Source of the DNA: Nitrospira sp.
Lineage (GTDB): Bacteria; Nitrospirota; Nitrospiria; Nitrospirales; Nitrospiraceae
Reading direction: 5' to 3'
DNA length: 50,031 bases
Assembly: GCA_020853775.1 (NCBI GenBank)
Contig: JADYYH010000107.1
Location: 1 to 50,031, forward strand
The translations under genes and the position numbers were made by a program. Under the pieces are notes generated by a model, which was not told where the DNA came from, did not search any database, and was given only the letters and a program-made list of their open reading frames with translations. Within the stretch, counting starts at the first letter, position 1, and every line of letters begins with the position of its first letter. Positions 42,241 through 50,031 of this stretch are shown piece after piece.

Positions 42241-42891
42241 TTACGGCAGCGGCGTGAAGGTCCAGATCCATCCCTGGTCCTGCTGCGTCAACACCTGTCC
42301 CTTCGGCACCGGCCCAGCCAACAATTCCGGCGGCACGGTCACGAGTAGCTGTTCCTCGCGAACCTGCCCCTGCACGGAATGGGTGCCTTTGCAGCCGCCT
42401 CCGCCGACGTATTCATCCATATCCGGCGTTCTCCGTTCACCGACCAGACCGAACATCGATCCGATTACGGTGATGCTCTTCAGATCAAAATGTTCATAGG
42501 CGCCCTTGAGAATCGGAGCCGGGCAGACCGCCGAGCCATCACGAAGATGGTCCACCTTCGTCGGAATATTCGGCAGCACCTTGGGTTGCGCTCCCTCTTC
42601 CAGCGGCCAAGTAAATTCGAATTCGACCTGCTCCGTCACGTCGGCGACGGCAGACCCGCCGATAAACTGTTTGTCGCGATGAAAGACGCCCACCACCTTG
42701 TACTTCGCACCGGCGGCCTTCTGACGCGATGCACCCTTCATCAGCCATGCTGCGGCGTGATCCCCGGCTGTCCTGATCTCCGCCCATGCCCCCGCCTCCG
42801 TTCCTCCGGACAGCAGCACAACCCCTACGATGAGCAGAATTCCCGAATATGCCAGGCGCGCCTTTCTATTGATGCCGGAATACCCTCTCAT
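42241..42891 (-). CDS. Exported hypothetical protein, 216 aa
   Basis: The protein has a basic start and a hydrophobic signal segment (LAYSGILLIVGVVLLSGGTEAGAWA), then a soluble region with two short Cys-containing parts (SAVCPAPIL and GGGGCKGTH). It is probably periplasmic. I do not recognise the family. It starts 4 bp after the stop of the DedA-rhodanese gene and is probably in the same transcript. Confidence 0.65.
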   Translation of the reverse strand: MRGYSGINRKARLAYSGILLIVGVVLLSGGTEAGAWAEIRTAGDHAAAWLMKGASRQKAAGAKYKVVGVFHRDKQFIGGSAVADVTEQVEFEFTWPLEEGAQPKVLPNIPTKVDHLRDGSAVCPAPILKGAYEHFDLKSITVIGSMFGLVGERRTPDMDEYVGGGGCKGTHSVQGQVREEQLLVTVPPELLAGPVPKGQVLTQQDQGWIWTFTPLP

Positions 42892-42895
42892 GGGC

Positions 42896-43846
42896 TCATC
42901 CCCCCAGTTCGATATTCACCCGTCGCTCCACGGGATACTTCCGCTCGCGCCAGGCGTCGAGGCCACCTTCGAGCGGGCGCACACGGTGGATGCCTTTCTT
43001 CTTGAGCAAAAAAGCCGTCCTAGCGCTGGAGACTTCGTTCGGGCAGGTGCAGTAGAGCACGATGTCGCGGTCGCGCGGAATTTCCTGATGCCGATGCTCG
43101 ATCTCTTCCAAGGTAAAGTTGATGGCGCCGGGAATGGTGTCCGGATCGAGTTGCAGAGACAGGGGATGCCGCACATCCACCACGCTGATCGCCTCGCCCG
43201 CATCCAGTCGCTGTTTGAGTTCGTCCACGGAAATTTTCGCCATGCGCAGGTGTCGCAGGAACTTCTGTCGGTGATAGAACTTGTAGCCGACGAACCCTGC
43301 CAAGCCGACCGACAGCAATGCGAGCAGCAGCCCGCCCGCTTGATCGGACAGACCGACCAACTGTTCCAACTGATTGCTGAACAGGGCGCCGACTCCGGCA
43401 CTGACTCCGGCCCAGATCAACGTGCCCACGACGTCGTACAACGCGAATGTCGCCGCGGCCATGCCGACAATTCCGGCCAGCGGCGGGGCCACCGTGTTGA
43501 AGCCGGGAATGAACTTGGCCAGCAACAGTCCACGTGGCCCGTATCGGTGAAACATATTTTCCGTATCCCTGACACAAGAATCCGGCTCCAGCGACAGGCG
43601 ACAGAGCAATCCCAGCACCCTGCCGCCCTTGATGCGACCGAGATAGTACCAGGCGAGATCCGGGGGGAGTGAGGCGGCAACCGGCACCAGCAGGGCGGTC
43701 GCAAGACTCATTTTCCCGCCTGCCACGAGCGCGCCCGCCGCGATGAGAAGAGGAATCGCCGGAATCGGAAACCCGATCTGCTCGATGAAGATCACCCAGA
43801 ACAGAACCGAGGCGCCGTGATCGGCAAGAAATTGGAAGGTGTTCAT
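42896..43846 (-). CDS. DedA-family membrane protein fused to a rhodanese domain
   Basis: Residues 1-190 are a DedA/VTT membrane domain (VIFIEQIGFPIPAIPLLIAAGALVAGG, FIPGFNTVAPPLAGIVGM). Residues 205-305 are a rhodanese domain with VVDVRHPLSLQLDPDTIPGAINFTLEEIE and an active-site loop LYCTCPNEVSSAR (Cys266/Cys268). DedA proteins handle lipid carriers such as C55-P; rhodaneses move sulfane sulfur. The fusion suggests a sulfur or redox step at the membrane. It lies between the exported protein and the large MFS gene, all on the minus strand. Confidence 0.9.
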   Translation of the reverse strand: MNTFQFLADHGASVLFWVIFIEQIGFPIPAIPLLIAAGALVAGGKMSLATALLVPVAASLPPDLAWYYLGRIKGGRVLGLLCRLSLEPDSCVRDTENMFHRYGPRGLLLAKFIPGFNTVAPPLAGIVGMAAATFALYDVVGTLIWAGVSAGVGALFSNQLEQLVGLSDQAGGLLLALLSVGLAGFVGYKFYHRQKFLRHLRMAKISVDELKQRLDAGEAISVVDVRHPLSLQLDPDTIPGAINFTLEEIEHRHQEIPRDRDIVLYCTCPNEVSSARTAFLLKKKGIHRVRPLEGGLDAWRERKYPVERRVNIELGG

Positions 43847-43866
43847 AGCGATGTCCTTCCGGTCGC

Positions 43867-45492
43867 TCAGGCGCTACGAAAACGCGAGAACCGCGCAAAC
43901 AGAATCGCGGCGAAGGGGAGCGCGAGACCGAGCAGCGTCTGCACGATCAGCAACATCCCCAGTCGGCTGTAATCGTCGGGTGTCTGAAGCATGTTGGTGC
44001 CGGGGTCACGCACCTCCCGCGTAATCACAAACAGCTCGTTGAGATATTTCGTTCCGAGTTGGCTGAGCGACAACGCGAGATTGGTGAAGGAGGCCATCAC
44101 GGCAAAATAGGTGGCCTTCAAATTCGCCGGCGCGGAGTTCGCGATCCAGGCCAGCATAGGGATCATGGAGATCTGGCCGAGCGGCGATTCCAACGCGGTA
44201 TTCACCAGCGCGATAAACCGCGCATCGACCAGGCCGCCGGTCAAGGCCGCCGTCCACTCATGAAGCCCGTAATACATACTGACGACGGGCAAGCCTAAGA
44301 CAAACGCCGCCACGGTGAGAAAGCCGACCACGTAAGCAATGGACCGTTCCGCCATAAACCGGCGGAACAGAAACATGCCTGCGAGCGTGAGGGCGCTGCC
44401 GATAAGCGACAGCACCGACAGGAACTGTTGATCGAATTTCAGCTTGTCGATCATCCACCAGGTTGCGCCTTCGCCGGGGCCGGGGACCGCGCGAAACACG
44501 AAGACCACGAGAGCGGTTCCCACCAGCACATGCCTGGCGTCGGGAGCCAGTTCGCGGGTCAGACGCACCATCAAAACCGAAACGATGGCCATCGACCCGG
44601 CGAACACGATTTCTTCACTGAACGGAAAGTCTGCCACCCCTACAGTCAGGGTAAAGAGCACGAAGGCCAGACTGCCCCCGAGAATCCACCAATTGGGCTT
44701 GGTCGGTTCAGCGGCTCGGTCCATCAGCGCTGCAACCTGGCCGGGCGTCATGCCCTGACGGAGAAGCCGCCGCTGCGCTCGCACTCGAAGGATCCACGCG
44801 GTGATCACACCCAGCACCGAGACAGCCGGTATCACCAACGCCATCAAATAGACCTGCTGATAGATCTCGGCAACCTGTTCTTTCGGCAGACTCTCCACAC
44901 CAGTAAACAGATACAGATTGATGAGCGCCACCAGAATGCCGCCGCTGATGATGGCCACACGCCCGAGCGTCTGCATCGTGGTATGCATGAGTTTGAGCCT
45001 GGCTTCATCGATAGGCGCGCCTCGTTCATCGACCCTCGGCACGGCCTCGACCGTCATGGCATCCGCCACCGTGTCTTGAATCACATAGCCGATCGGCGCC
45101 AACAACACACTCAACACGTACCACACCTCGGCCGGCATCACGGCAATCATCGCCTCGCGGTGACCGATCAGACCGACCATGATCAACAGACTTGCGGCAA
45201 TCACCCCCGCGCCGACATACACCAGCAGACTTTTCCAGCGCCACAACAAATCGACCAGATGGCCGAACGGCATTTTGAGCGCCCAGGGGATGCCGGCCCA
45301 GAATCCCAACGCCGCGAGGAAGGCTGCGGACAGGCCCAGATAGTCTTTGACGAAAAACGTGCCCACAATGCCGGTGAGCCCGGAAATTCCCGCTGCCATG
45401 TAGACCATGAGCGGGGGCAAATAGGAGAGCTGGAAGTCGCGCGCGAGTTCCAGAATATTGCGGTCGATCCAGCGGGAGGCAGCAGCAATCAC
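43867..45492 (-). CDS. Large MFS transporter (folate-biopterin/BT1-like)
   Basis: From GTG at 45492 the product has 541 residues and about 12-14 membrane segments. It begins MIAAASRWIDRNILELARDFQLSYLPPLMVYMAAGISGLTG, and PFGHLVDLLWRWKSLLVYVG resembles a family loop. The frame opens further up at 45606 without a ribosome site. Just upstream lies an 11-codon frame with a strong site whose TGA overlaps this GTG, so translation may be coupled, or a one-base shift may separate the true N-terminus. Substrate unknown. Confidence 0.75.
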   Translation of the reverse strand: MIAAASRWIDRNILELARDFQLSYLPPLMVYMAAGISGLTGIVGTFFVKDYLGLSAAFLAALGFWAGIPWALKMPFGHLVDLLWRWKSLLVYVGAGVIAASLLIMVGLIGHREAMIAVMPAEVWYVLSVLLAPIGYVIQDTVADAMTVEAVPRVDERGAPIDEARLKLMHTTMQTLGRVAIISGGILVALINLYLFTGVESLPKEQVAEIYQQVYLMALVIPAVSVLGVITAWILRVRAQRRLLRQGMTPGQVAALMDRAAEPTKPNWWILGGSLAFVLFTLTVGVADFPFSEEIVFAGSMAIVSVLMVRLTRELAPDARHVLVGTALVVFVFRAVPGPGEGATWWMIDKLKFDQQFLSVLSLIGSALTLAGMFLFRRFMAERSIAYVVGFLTVAAFVLGLPVVSMYYGLHEWTAALTGGLVDARFIALVNTALESPLGQISMIPMLAWIANSAPANLKATYFAVMASFTNLALSLSQLGTKYLNELFVITREVRDPGTNMLQTPDDYSRLGMLLIVQTLLGLALPFAAILFARFSRFRSA

Positions 45493-45524
45493 GAATGGGT
45501 ATCCAGAGACGGCGATGAACTCAT
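45489..45524 (-). CDS. 11-residue leader peptide or frameshifted start of the MFS gene
   Basis: ATG at 45524 has GGGAG seven bases upstream and opens MSSSPSLDTHS, ending in TGA at 45489. The TGA overlaps the GTG start of the MFS frame (GTGA). It may be a coupling leader, or the true N-terminus cut off by a sequencing shift. Confidence 0.45.
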   Translation of the reverse strand: MSSSPSLDTHS

Positions 45525-45587
45525 GTTCTTCTCCCTCTCTGTTACCCGTACGGGACCACCATTTGCAAGCAGCCCGAAGAGCCGGAT

Positions 45588-45621
45588 GGAACGGCCGGAG
45601 CCTCACGACCCCGGCCGTTCC
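45588..45621. terminator. Hairpin after the peroxidase gene
   Basis: GGAACGGCCGG pairs perfectly with CCGGCCGTTCC over a 12-nt loop, 18 bp after the peroxidase stop (minus strand). No T tract follows, so it may be a weak or factor-dependent terminator. Confidence 0.45.
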
Positions 45622-45639
45622 GATCAGCGAACGTACGGC

Positions 45640-46713
45640 TTACTTCGGAAACGCGACGGGCGCAGCCACGTGCTGCCACCCTTCGCCGTTGAGCGCCCGT
45701 AAGAACGCCACCAGATCCTGCTGCTCCGGTTCGGTCAGTTCGAGCGGGATCACGGTATTATCGAGATGTAGATTCTTGATACCGCCCTGGTTATAGAACC
45801 GGACCACATCTTCGAGCGTCGCAAACCGTCCATCGTGCATGTACGGCGCGGACCGCGAAATCTCCCGCAAGGTCGGCGTCTTGAACGCCCCGATATCCTC
45901 GGGATTTTTGGTCACCATGTACCGCCCCAGATCGACGGTGTTGGTGTCCCACCCGATACCGAGGTTATGGTATTTCTCATCGGAGAAGTTGAACCCGGAG
46001 TGGCATCGTGTGCAGCGCGCCTTGCCGCGGAACAATTCGAGGCCCCGCTGCGCGGAAGCCGACAGGGCCGTCTCATCGCCCCCCATGTCGAACCGGTCCG
46101 CCGGGCTGTTTCCCGACAAGAGCGTCCGTTGAAAACTCGCAATCGCCCGGCCCACATCGACAGCCGTCACCTCACGGCCGCACACCTCCTGGAACAGTGC
46201 CCGATAGCCGTCGATCTGCTTGATCCTCGCCACCAGTTCATTGTGGTCCGTGAAACCATGCTCGACCGGGCTCACGAAGGGACCGATCGATTGATCCTCC
46301 AACGTGTCCGCCCGCCCATCCCAGAACTGTGACTTGCTGTAGACCCGGTTGATCGCCGTCGGAGCGCTCCGCCCGCCTTGCAAACGATTGATACCGGTCG
46401 AAACGGCCTGGCCGTCGGTGAAGGCCAGGCTGGGCATATGGCAATTGGCGCAGGCGATGGTCCCGTTCTTCGAGAGCCGCTTGTCGAAAAATAACCAGCG
46501 CCCCAACTCGATCTTGCGGGCCGTCTGAGGGTTGTCCGCGGGAATGTACCCCTTTGGATCCTCCAGGCCCAACGGCACCTCCTGCACAGCCGTACCCGCC
46601 GCCGGTTGCGGCACCGACGGCTCACCCATGACCATGGTGGCCGCCAAGCCGATCACCCCGACGGTCGCCACCACCACTGTACCGACCACCCACTTGATTC
46701 TCATCTTGCCCAT
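45640..46713 (-). CDS. ccpA: Dihaem cytochrome c peroxidase
   Basis: The start at 46713 (MGKMRIKWVVGT) follows GGGAGGAG. The 357-residue protein has an N-terminal hydrophobic export or anchor segment and two c-type haem sites, CANCH (88-92) and CTRCH (234-238), the pattern of bacterial dihaem peroxidases of the MauG/CCP family. In the periplasm these reduce H2O2 with electrons from cytochrome c. It follows the small lipoprotein gene and diverges from OxyR, which very probably controls it. Confidence 0.93.
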   Translation of the reverse strand: MGKMRIKWVVGTVVVATVGVIGLAATMVMGEPSVPQPAAGTAVQEVPLGLEDPKGYIPADNPQTARKIELGRWLFFDKRLSKNGTIACANCHMPSLAFTDGQAVSTGINRLQGGRSAPTAINRVYSKSQFWDGRADTLEDQSIGPFVSPVEHGFTDHNELVARIKQIDGYRALFQEVCGREVTAVDVGRAIASFQRTLLSGNSPADRFDMGGDETALSASAQRGLELFRGKARCTRCHSGFNFSDEKYHNLGIGWDTNTVDLGRYMVTKNPEDIGAFKTPTLREISRSAPYMHDGRFATLEDVVRFYNQGGIKNLHLDNTVIPLELTEPEQQDLVAFLRALNGEGWQHVAAPVAFPK

Positions 46714-46760
46714 GATCTCCTCCCTTGCTCCTTCTTCCTTCGATGCTCCTCCCGTACGGA

Positions 46761-46967
46761 TCATCGAAACCGCAGAGTCGTTCCAGGCCGATCCTGGCGC
46801 TCCATATGCCGTTCGACCTTTTGAATGAATTCTTCTTCCGACAGGGTCGTTTGCTGCCCTTCTGAGAAGGCCACGGTCTGATGACCGGTTGGCTTCGCCG
46901 GCGCCGCACACCCCTGCAACAAGACCACGACAATCCCCACACCCAGAGCCATCACCACCTGTCGCAT
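46761..46967 (-). CDS. Small lipoprotein upstream of the peroxidase
   Basis: From ATG 46967 (MRQVVMALGVGIVVVLLQGC) there is a clean lipobox with Cys20, preceded by AAGGAGGTG. The mature 49-residue part is charged (FSEGQQTTLSEEEFIQKVERHMERQDRPG) and looks helical. It is probably co-transcribed with the peroxidase and may help anchor or dock it. Family unknown. Confidence 0.75.
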   Translation of the reverse strand: MRQVVMALGVGIVVVLLQGCAAPAKPTGHQTVAFSEGQQTTLSEEEFIQKVERHMERQDRPGTTLRFR

Positions 46968-47044
46968 CACCCACCTCCTTGTGACATGGTTGCCTTGTTG
47001 CGAAGTCATACAGAGACGATACCGGTTGCCGAAGAATCAGTCCA

Positions 47045-47082
47045 ATTGATAGTCTATGGCATCACGATAAACTGAACTTATC
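47045..47082. promoter_or_regulatory. OxyR-like operator
   Basis: GATAAACTGAACTTATC (47066-47082) has perfect 5-bp arms with a 7-bp centre. An ATTG-N7-ATGG pair lies one 22-bp period upstream (47045-47059), as in four-site OxyR boxes. It sits between oxyR and the divergent peroxidase operon. Confidence 0.55.
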
Positions 47083-47099
47083 AACAGTGGAGGGGAGCC

Positions 47100-48014
47100 A
47101 TGACCCTGACGGAACTGCAGTACATCGTCGCGGTTTCGCGCGAACGTCATTTCGGACGGGCGGCGGACCGGGTGTTCGTCACCCAACCGGCCCTCAGCCT
47201 GGCCATCAAAAAACTGGAAGACGAATTGGGGGTGGCGATTTTCGAGCGACGCAAGAATCACGTCGAGCTCACGCCGCTCGGAGAGCAGATCGTCCATCAG
47301 GCTCAACGCGTGCTGGAGGAGGCGGATCAGATCAAACTGCTCGCTGCGCGGGGGAAGAACCAACTTGTGGGAGCCTTACGATTCGGGGTGATCGCGACGG
47401 TGGGCCCGTATCTCTTGCCGGACTTGATCCCACTGCTGCACAAACGCGCCCCCGGCATGCCGCTCGAAATCGAAGAAAATCTGACCGTCAATCTGACCGC
47501 CATGCTGAAGAGCGGCAAACTCGACGTCATCATGATCGCGTTGCCGTTCGATGAGCCGGGCATTCTCACCCGAGCCCTCTATGACGAACCATTCAAAGCC
47601 GTGGTGCCCGCCGACCATCGGCTGGCCAAACGATCAAAAATCGATTCGGCGCTCCTCAGCACGGAACGCGTGCTCTTACCGCACGCAGGACATTGTTTCC
47701 GCCAGCAAGTCCTGGAGAACTGCCCGGAGCTCAGCCGGTCGGATACGGAAAGTTTGCAGGGCAATTCGCTGGAAACGATCCGTCAGATGGTGGCCTCCGG
47801 ACTGGGCATCACCGTCATGCCCTGCAGCGCCGTCACGGCCAAACATCAGAACAAGCGACTGGCGGTCTTGGAGTTCATGAAGCCGGTGCCGGAACGTAGG
47901 ATTGCGCTGGCGTGGCGAAAGGGATTCACGAGGCCGTCGGTGATTCCGGTGATCCAGGATGCGGTCGGTGCGTTGAAAATTCCCGGACTCACGCCCATCA
48001 CCTCAGGATCATAA
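47100..48014 (+). CDS. oxyR: Hydrogen-peroxide-sensing regulator OxyR
   Basis: The 304-residue LysR-type protein has an N-terminal helix-turn-helix (GRAADRVFVTQPALSLAIKKLE) and a regulatory domain with the peroxide-reactive pair Cys199 and Cys208 (AGHCFRQQVLENCPE), the same spacing and numbers as in Escherichia coli OxyR. TGGAGGGG precedes the ATG. It diverges from the lipoprotein/peroxidase operon. It oxidises under peroxide to a disulfide form that activates targets. Confidence 0.93.
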   Translation: MTLTELQYIVAVSRERHFGRAADRVFVTQPALSLAIKKLEDELGVAIFERRKNHVELTPLGEQIVHQAQRVLEEADQIKLLAARGKNQLVGALRFGVIATVGPYLLPDLIPLLHKRAPGMPLEIEENLTVNLTAMLKSGKLDVIMIALPFDEPGILTRALYDEPFKAVVPADHRLAKRSKIDSALLSTERVLLPHAGHCFRQQVLENCPELSRSDTESLQGNSLETIRQMVASGLGITVMPCSAVTAKHQNKRLAVLEFMKPVPERRIALAWRKGFTRPSVIPVIQDAVGALKIPGLTPITSGS

Positions 48015-48039
48015 GCATCACAGGATGAAAGGAGGAAGA

Positions 48040-48390
48040 ATGGCCGAGTCACGAATCAGCACGCATGTGTTGGACATTGCGCAAGGCCGACCGGCGCAGG
48101 GCATGCCCGTCACGTTGGAAGGCCAGGGGTTGGCGAGAATCTGGACAGCGCTGGGCAAGAGCAGGACGGATATGGACGGCCGTAGCGACGACTTGTACCC
48201 TGCGAACCTGCGCCTTCAGGCCGGGATCTACCGCCTCACGTTTGAGGTCTCAACCTATTTTCGATCACAGAACGTGGCGACCTTTTACCCCGAGGTCGTC
48301 GTGATCTTCAGCCTGCGCGACGTCACGCAGCCGTATCACATTCCGCTGCTCCTGAGCCCCTTCGGCTACAGCACCTATCGAGGGAGTTGA
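48040..48390 (+). CDS. uraH: 5-hydroxyisourate hydrolase (transthyretin-like)
   Basis: The start at 48040 (MAESRISTHVLDI) follows AAAGGAGGAAG. The 116-residue protein has the HIUase pattern: STHVLDIAQGRPAQGMPVTLE with His9, TDMDGR, YHIPLLLSPFGYSTYRGS with His and the C-terminal YRGS. It hydrolyses 5-hydroxyisourate, the product of urate oxidation. It follows oxyR by 25 bp on the same strand. No uricase gene is near. Confidence 0.92.
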   Translation: MAESRISTHVLDIAQGRPAQGMPVTLEGQGLARIWTALGKSRTDMDGRSDDLYPANLRLQAGIYRLTFEVSTYFRSQNVATFYPEVVVIFSLRDVTQPYHIPLLLSPFGYSTYRGS

Positions 48391-48417
48391 GGGAAGATCG
48401 GCGGCACGCCCTGCCGG

Positions 48418-49098
48418 TTACTCTCGTGCCCCCGCCGACAGGAGAATGTCGGCGATGACTCTGTAGCCCTTCTGTCTGGCATGCCGGAGGGGCGTCACTC
48501 CGTCTCCGTCGGCAAGGTTGGGATCGGCCCCGGCAGCCACCAGCAAACCGACGATGGTCTGATGTGCCGGTCCGCCGTCACCGAGAATGATGGCCTCCAG
48601 CAAAGCCGTCCACCGCAGCCGGTTCACGTGATTCACGTCGATCTTCGTCTTCAGCAGTTCTTTCACCACTTCCACGTGGCCCCGCTCGCAGGCCGGGATC
48701 AAAGCGGTGCCTCCGTAGCGATTGTAGATCGTGACATCCGGATCGGCAGCCAACGTCATCCGTAAAATATCGAGATACCCGCTGGCCCCGGCCAACAGCA
48801 AGGGACTGTTTTGTATGGCATCCTGTGCATTCACATCGGAGCCGGCCTGAATCAACAACTTGGCGACCTCGACATGGTTCCGATAGGTTACAGCCATCAG
48901 GGCCGTGCGCCCCTGCGGATCACGAGCCCGGACGCCGGCTCCGTCTTTCAACAGCTGCCGCACAACCCCGACATCGTTGCGTTCTGCCGCCGCAATCAGA
49001 GCCTGGTCTCCGGTTCGATGACTCGGCTCCACGGCGGCCATGCCGACGCTCACCATGAAGAGCAGTCCGGTCCATGATAAAGCCAGCATCCAACCCAT
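48418..49098 (-). CDS. Exported ankyrin-repeat protein
   Basis: The 226-residue protein has a signal peptide (LALSWTGLLFMVSVGMAA) and about five to six ankyrin repeats (DPQGRTALMAVTYRNHVEVAKLLIQAG, and similar units through GDGVTPLRHARQKGYRVIADILLSAGA). Ankyrin repeats mediate protein binding. The location is periplasmic or outer membrane; the partner is unknown. The next gene upstream on the same strand is the ferredoxin-MBL gene. Confidence 0.87.
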   Translation of the reverse strand: MGWMLALSWTGLLFMVSVGMAAVEPSHRTGDQALIAAAERNDVGVVRQLLKDGAGVRARDPQGRTALMAVTYRNHVEVAKLLIQAGSDVNAQDAIQNSPLLLAGASGYLDILRMTLAADPDVTIYNRYGGTALIPACERGHVEVVKELLKTKIDVNHVNRLRWTALLEAIILGDGGPAHQTIVGLLVAAGADPNLADGDGVTPLRHARQKGYRVIADILLSAGARE

Positions 49099-49109
49099 CT
49101 GATTCTACC

Positions 49110-49973
49110 TCATTGTCGTCGCTCGACCAGATCGCGAACCGCCGCCTGCATTTCCGATCGCGGGAGATGCACACGTCCGCCATGACCGGCCAACACCCAT
49201 TCGAACGAATACTCCATCAGTTGCTCGATGGAACGGTGTAAGGCTGCTGCATTCCACACCAACTGCCTCGGCGAGGCGAGTTCCCTGACCTCAGGGTCCC
49301 ACCAGAGGTGATCGCCGGTAAACAGAAACCGGTCCCGGTACAGCAGACAGAGGCTGCCCGCCGTATGGCCGGGAACGGGGATGATACGGAAGTCCTTGCC
49401 GTACGAGCGAGGCTCCGATCCTTCAATGATCGCCTCCGCGTCGGGCATCGCATGGACATCCGCTCGATGGATGATCCGCCGGGCGCCGAACCGGCGCGCA
49501 TACCTGGCAGCGTCCGCCACATCGTCTTCATGGGTCAGAAAGATTTGTGCGAGGCCTCCCTTCCGATCGAAGGCATCGACAAGCGGCTTGAGATACCGCG
49601 GCGAATCGATCAGCCAGTTGCCGTCCGGATGCTGCACGAAGAAACTGTTCGCCCCGAACGACTTTTCCGAATTGAAGCCGCAGTAGTAGACGTTCCCTTC
49701 AATCGGAAGCGGGAAGTCGGCGTTCGCGGCACTCAAGAGGGTATGGTTTGTATGCTCGGCTCCGATCGACCCGGTCGGGCAGGCGAGCAACGCGCGATAG
49801 GCCTGCCTGATCTCCGGTTCAGTGGCCGGTTGATGCGTCACCGCAGAATATTCTCCCACCTCTTCGAAACTTGCCGGGGCCAGTTGACGGCAGGCATCAC
49901 AATCGATGCAGGTGGAATCGACATAGAAGTTGCCGGCTCGATTCGCATCCAATCGTTTACGCGCGTCAGCCAT
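49110..49973 (-). CDS. Ferredoxin-metallo-beta-lactamase-fold fusion
   Basis: Residues 15-70 hold a single 4Fe-4S ferredoxin domain (Cys22, 25, 28 and 65: CIDCDACRQ and CPTGSI). Residues 95-287 are an MBL fold, with GHTAGSLCLLYRDRFLFTGDHLWW and LAGHGGRV intact. The first metal motif, normally HxHxDH, reads HEDDVA, so only the first His is kept. The upstream gene's last codons overlap its start. It may be an electron-fed hydrolase or reductase; the substrate is unknown. Confidence 0.85.
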   Translation of the reverse strand: MADARKRLDANRAGNFYVDSTCIDCDACRQLAPASFEEVGEYSAVTHQPATEPEIRQAYRALLACPTGSIGAEHTNHTLLSAANADFPLPIEGNVYYCGFNSEKSFGANSFFVQHPDGNWLIDSPRYLKPLVDAFDRKGGLAQIFLTHEDDVADAARYARRFGARRIIHRADVHAMPDAEAIIEGSEPRSYGKDFRIIPVPGHTAGSLCLLYRDRFLFTGDHLWWDPEVRELASPRQLVWNAAALHRSIEQLMEYSFEWVLAGHGGRVHLPRSEMQAAVRDLVERRQ

Positions 49974-50031
49974 TCGGAGCTCGCTTGCCCGTAATCGTCA
50001 CCACGGGCAGAGGTGTCCGCACCACTTTCGC
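49966..50031 (-). CDS. 3' end of an upstream gene, partial
   Basis: A minus-strand frame runs unbroken from the window edge (AKVVRTPLPVVTITGKRAPNG) to a TGA that overlaps the MBL start by eight bases. The tail is too short to identify and could be a chance frame. Confidence 0.35.
   Translation of the reverse strand, partial: AKVVRTPLPVVTITGKRAPNG

Noticed and set aside
1-50031. CRISPR array or complete insertion sequence
   Set aside because: No regularly spaced identical repeats and no transposase or integrase frame were seen.

Overview
This is a chromosomal window from a Gram-negative bacterium with moderately high GC. It has LpxC (lipid A), lipoproteins and a periplasmic dihaem peroxidase. 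The palindromic repeat family and the gene content (GH15/OtsAB, small cupredoxin-like lipoprotein, rplI-glyA-nrdR block) fit a Nitrospira-like member of Nitrospirota. That assignment rests on overall resemblance and was not tested by search.

Layout. 0-2.5 kb: the end of a DCC/DUF393 gene interrupted by a one-base shift, a FliL-like protein and small hypotheticals. 2.5-5.8 kb (minus): glycosyltransferase, methyltransferase, tRNA-Leu(CAG) and a helicase-like protein that lacks its ATP site. 6.0-10.2 kb (plus): rplI, glyA, nrdR, then a histidine kinase with an N-terminal Rossmann domain and its LuxR-type regulator. 10.4-12.3 kb: lpxC behind a near-perfect sigma-54 promoter, facing a minus-strand unit of a HARE-HTH protein and an 18-residue Lys/Ala peptide. 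12.4-18 kb: inositol monophosphatase, AhpD-like protein, RiPP-type radical SAM enzyme, pterin dehydratase, CBS protein, and a glycerophosphodiesterase with no ordinary start codon. 18-19.35 kb is a gene-poor stretch with two related stem-loop units exactly 500 bp apart.

19.3-27.1 kb: DUF4412 protein, PPK2 kinase, macro-domain protein, then a trehalose locus: otsB, an otsA fused to a membrane sensor-like module, and a divergent GH15 hydrolase. 27.4-29 kb: cupredoxin-like lipoprotein and nitrobindin-like protein. 29.1-37.2 kb is a defence block read on the minus strand: Phd/ParE toxin-antitoxin, then hsdR-hsdS-fic overlapping end to end, then hsdM after a 268-bp gap. 37.2-40.4 kb: MFS exporter and TPMT-like methyltransferase divergent from a LysR regulator.

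40.4-50 kb: tmRNA (tag ATANQELALAA) with a 118-bp palindromic repeat in its probable precursor leader, an HTH-ATPase-STAS regulator behind phased octamers, a DedA-rhodanese fusion, an MFS transporter with a possible leader peptide, and a peroxide block. In that block OxyR (Cys199/Cys208) diverges from a lipoprotein and a dihaem cytochrome c peroxidase. The window ends with HIU hydrolase, an ankyrin protein and a ferredoxin-MBL fusion.

The items most worth following up are the HARE-HTH/micro-peptide unit, the palindromic repeats that supply stop codons, the sigma-54 promoter of lpxC, the membrane-tethered OtsA, the Rossmann-kinase and the Fic gene inside the type I operon. No function was checked by database search.
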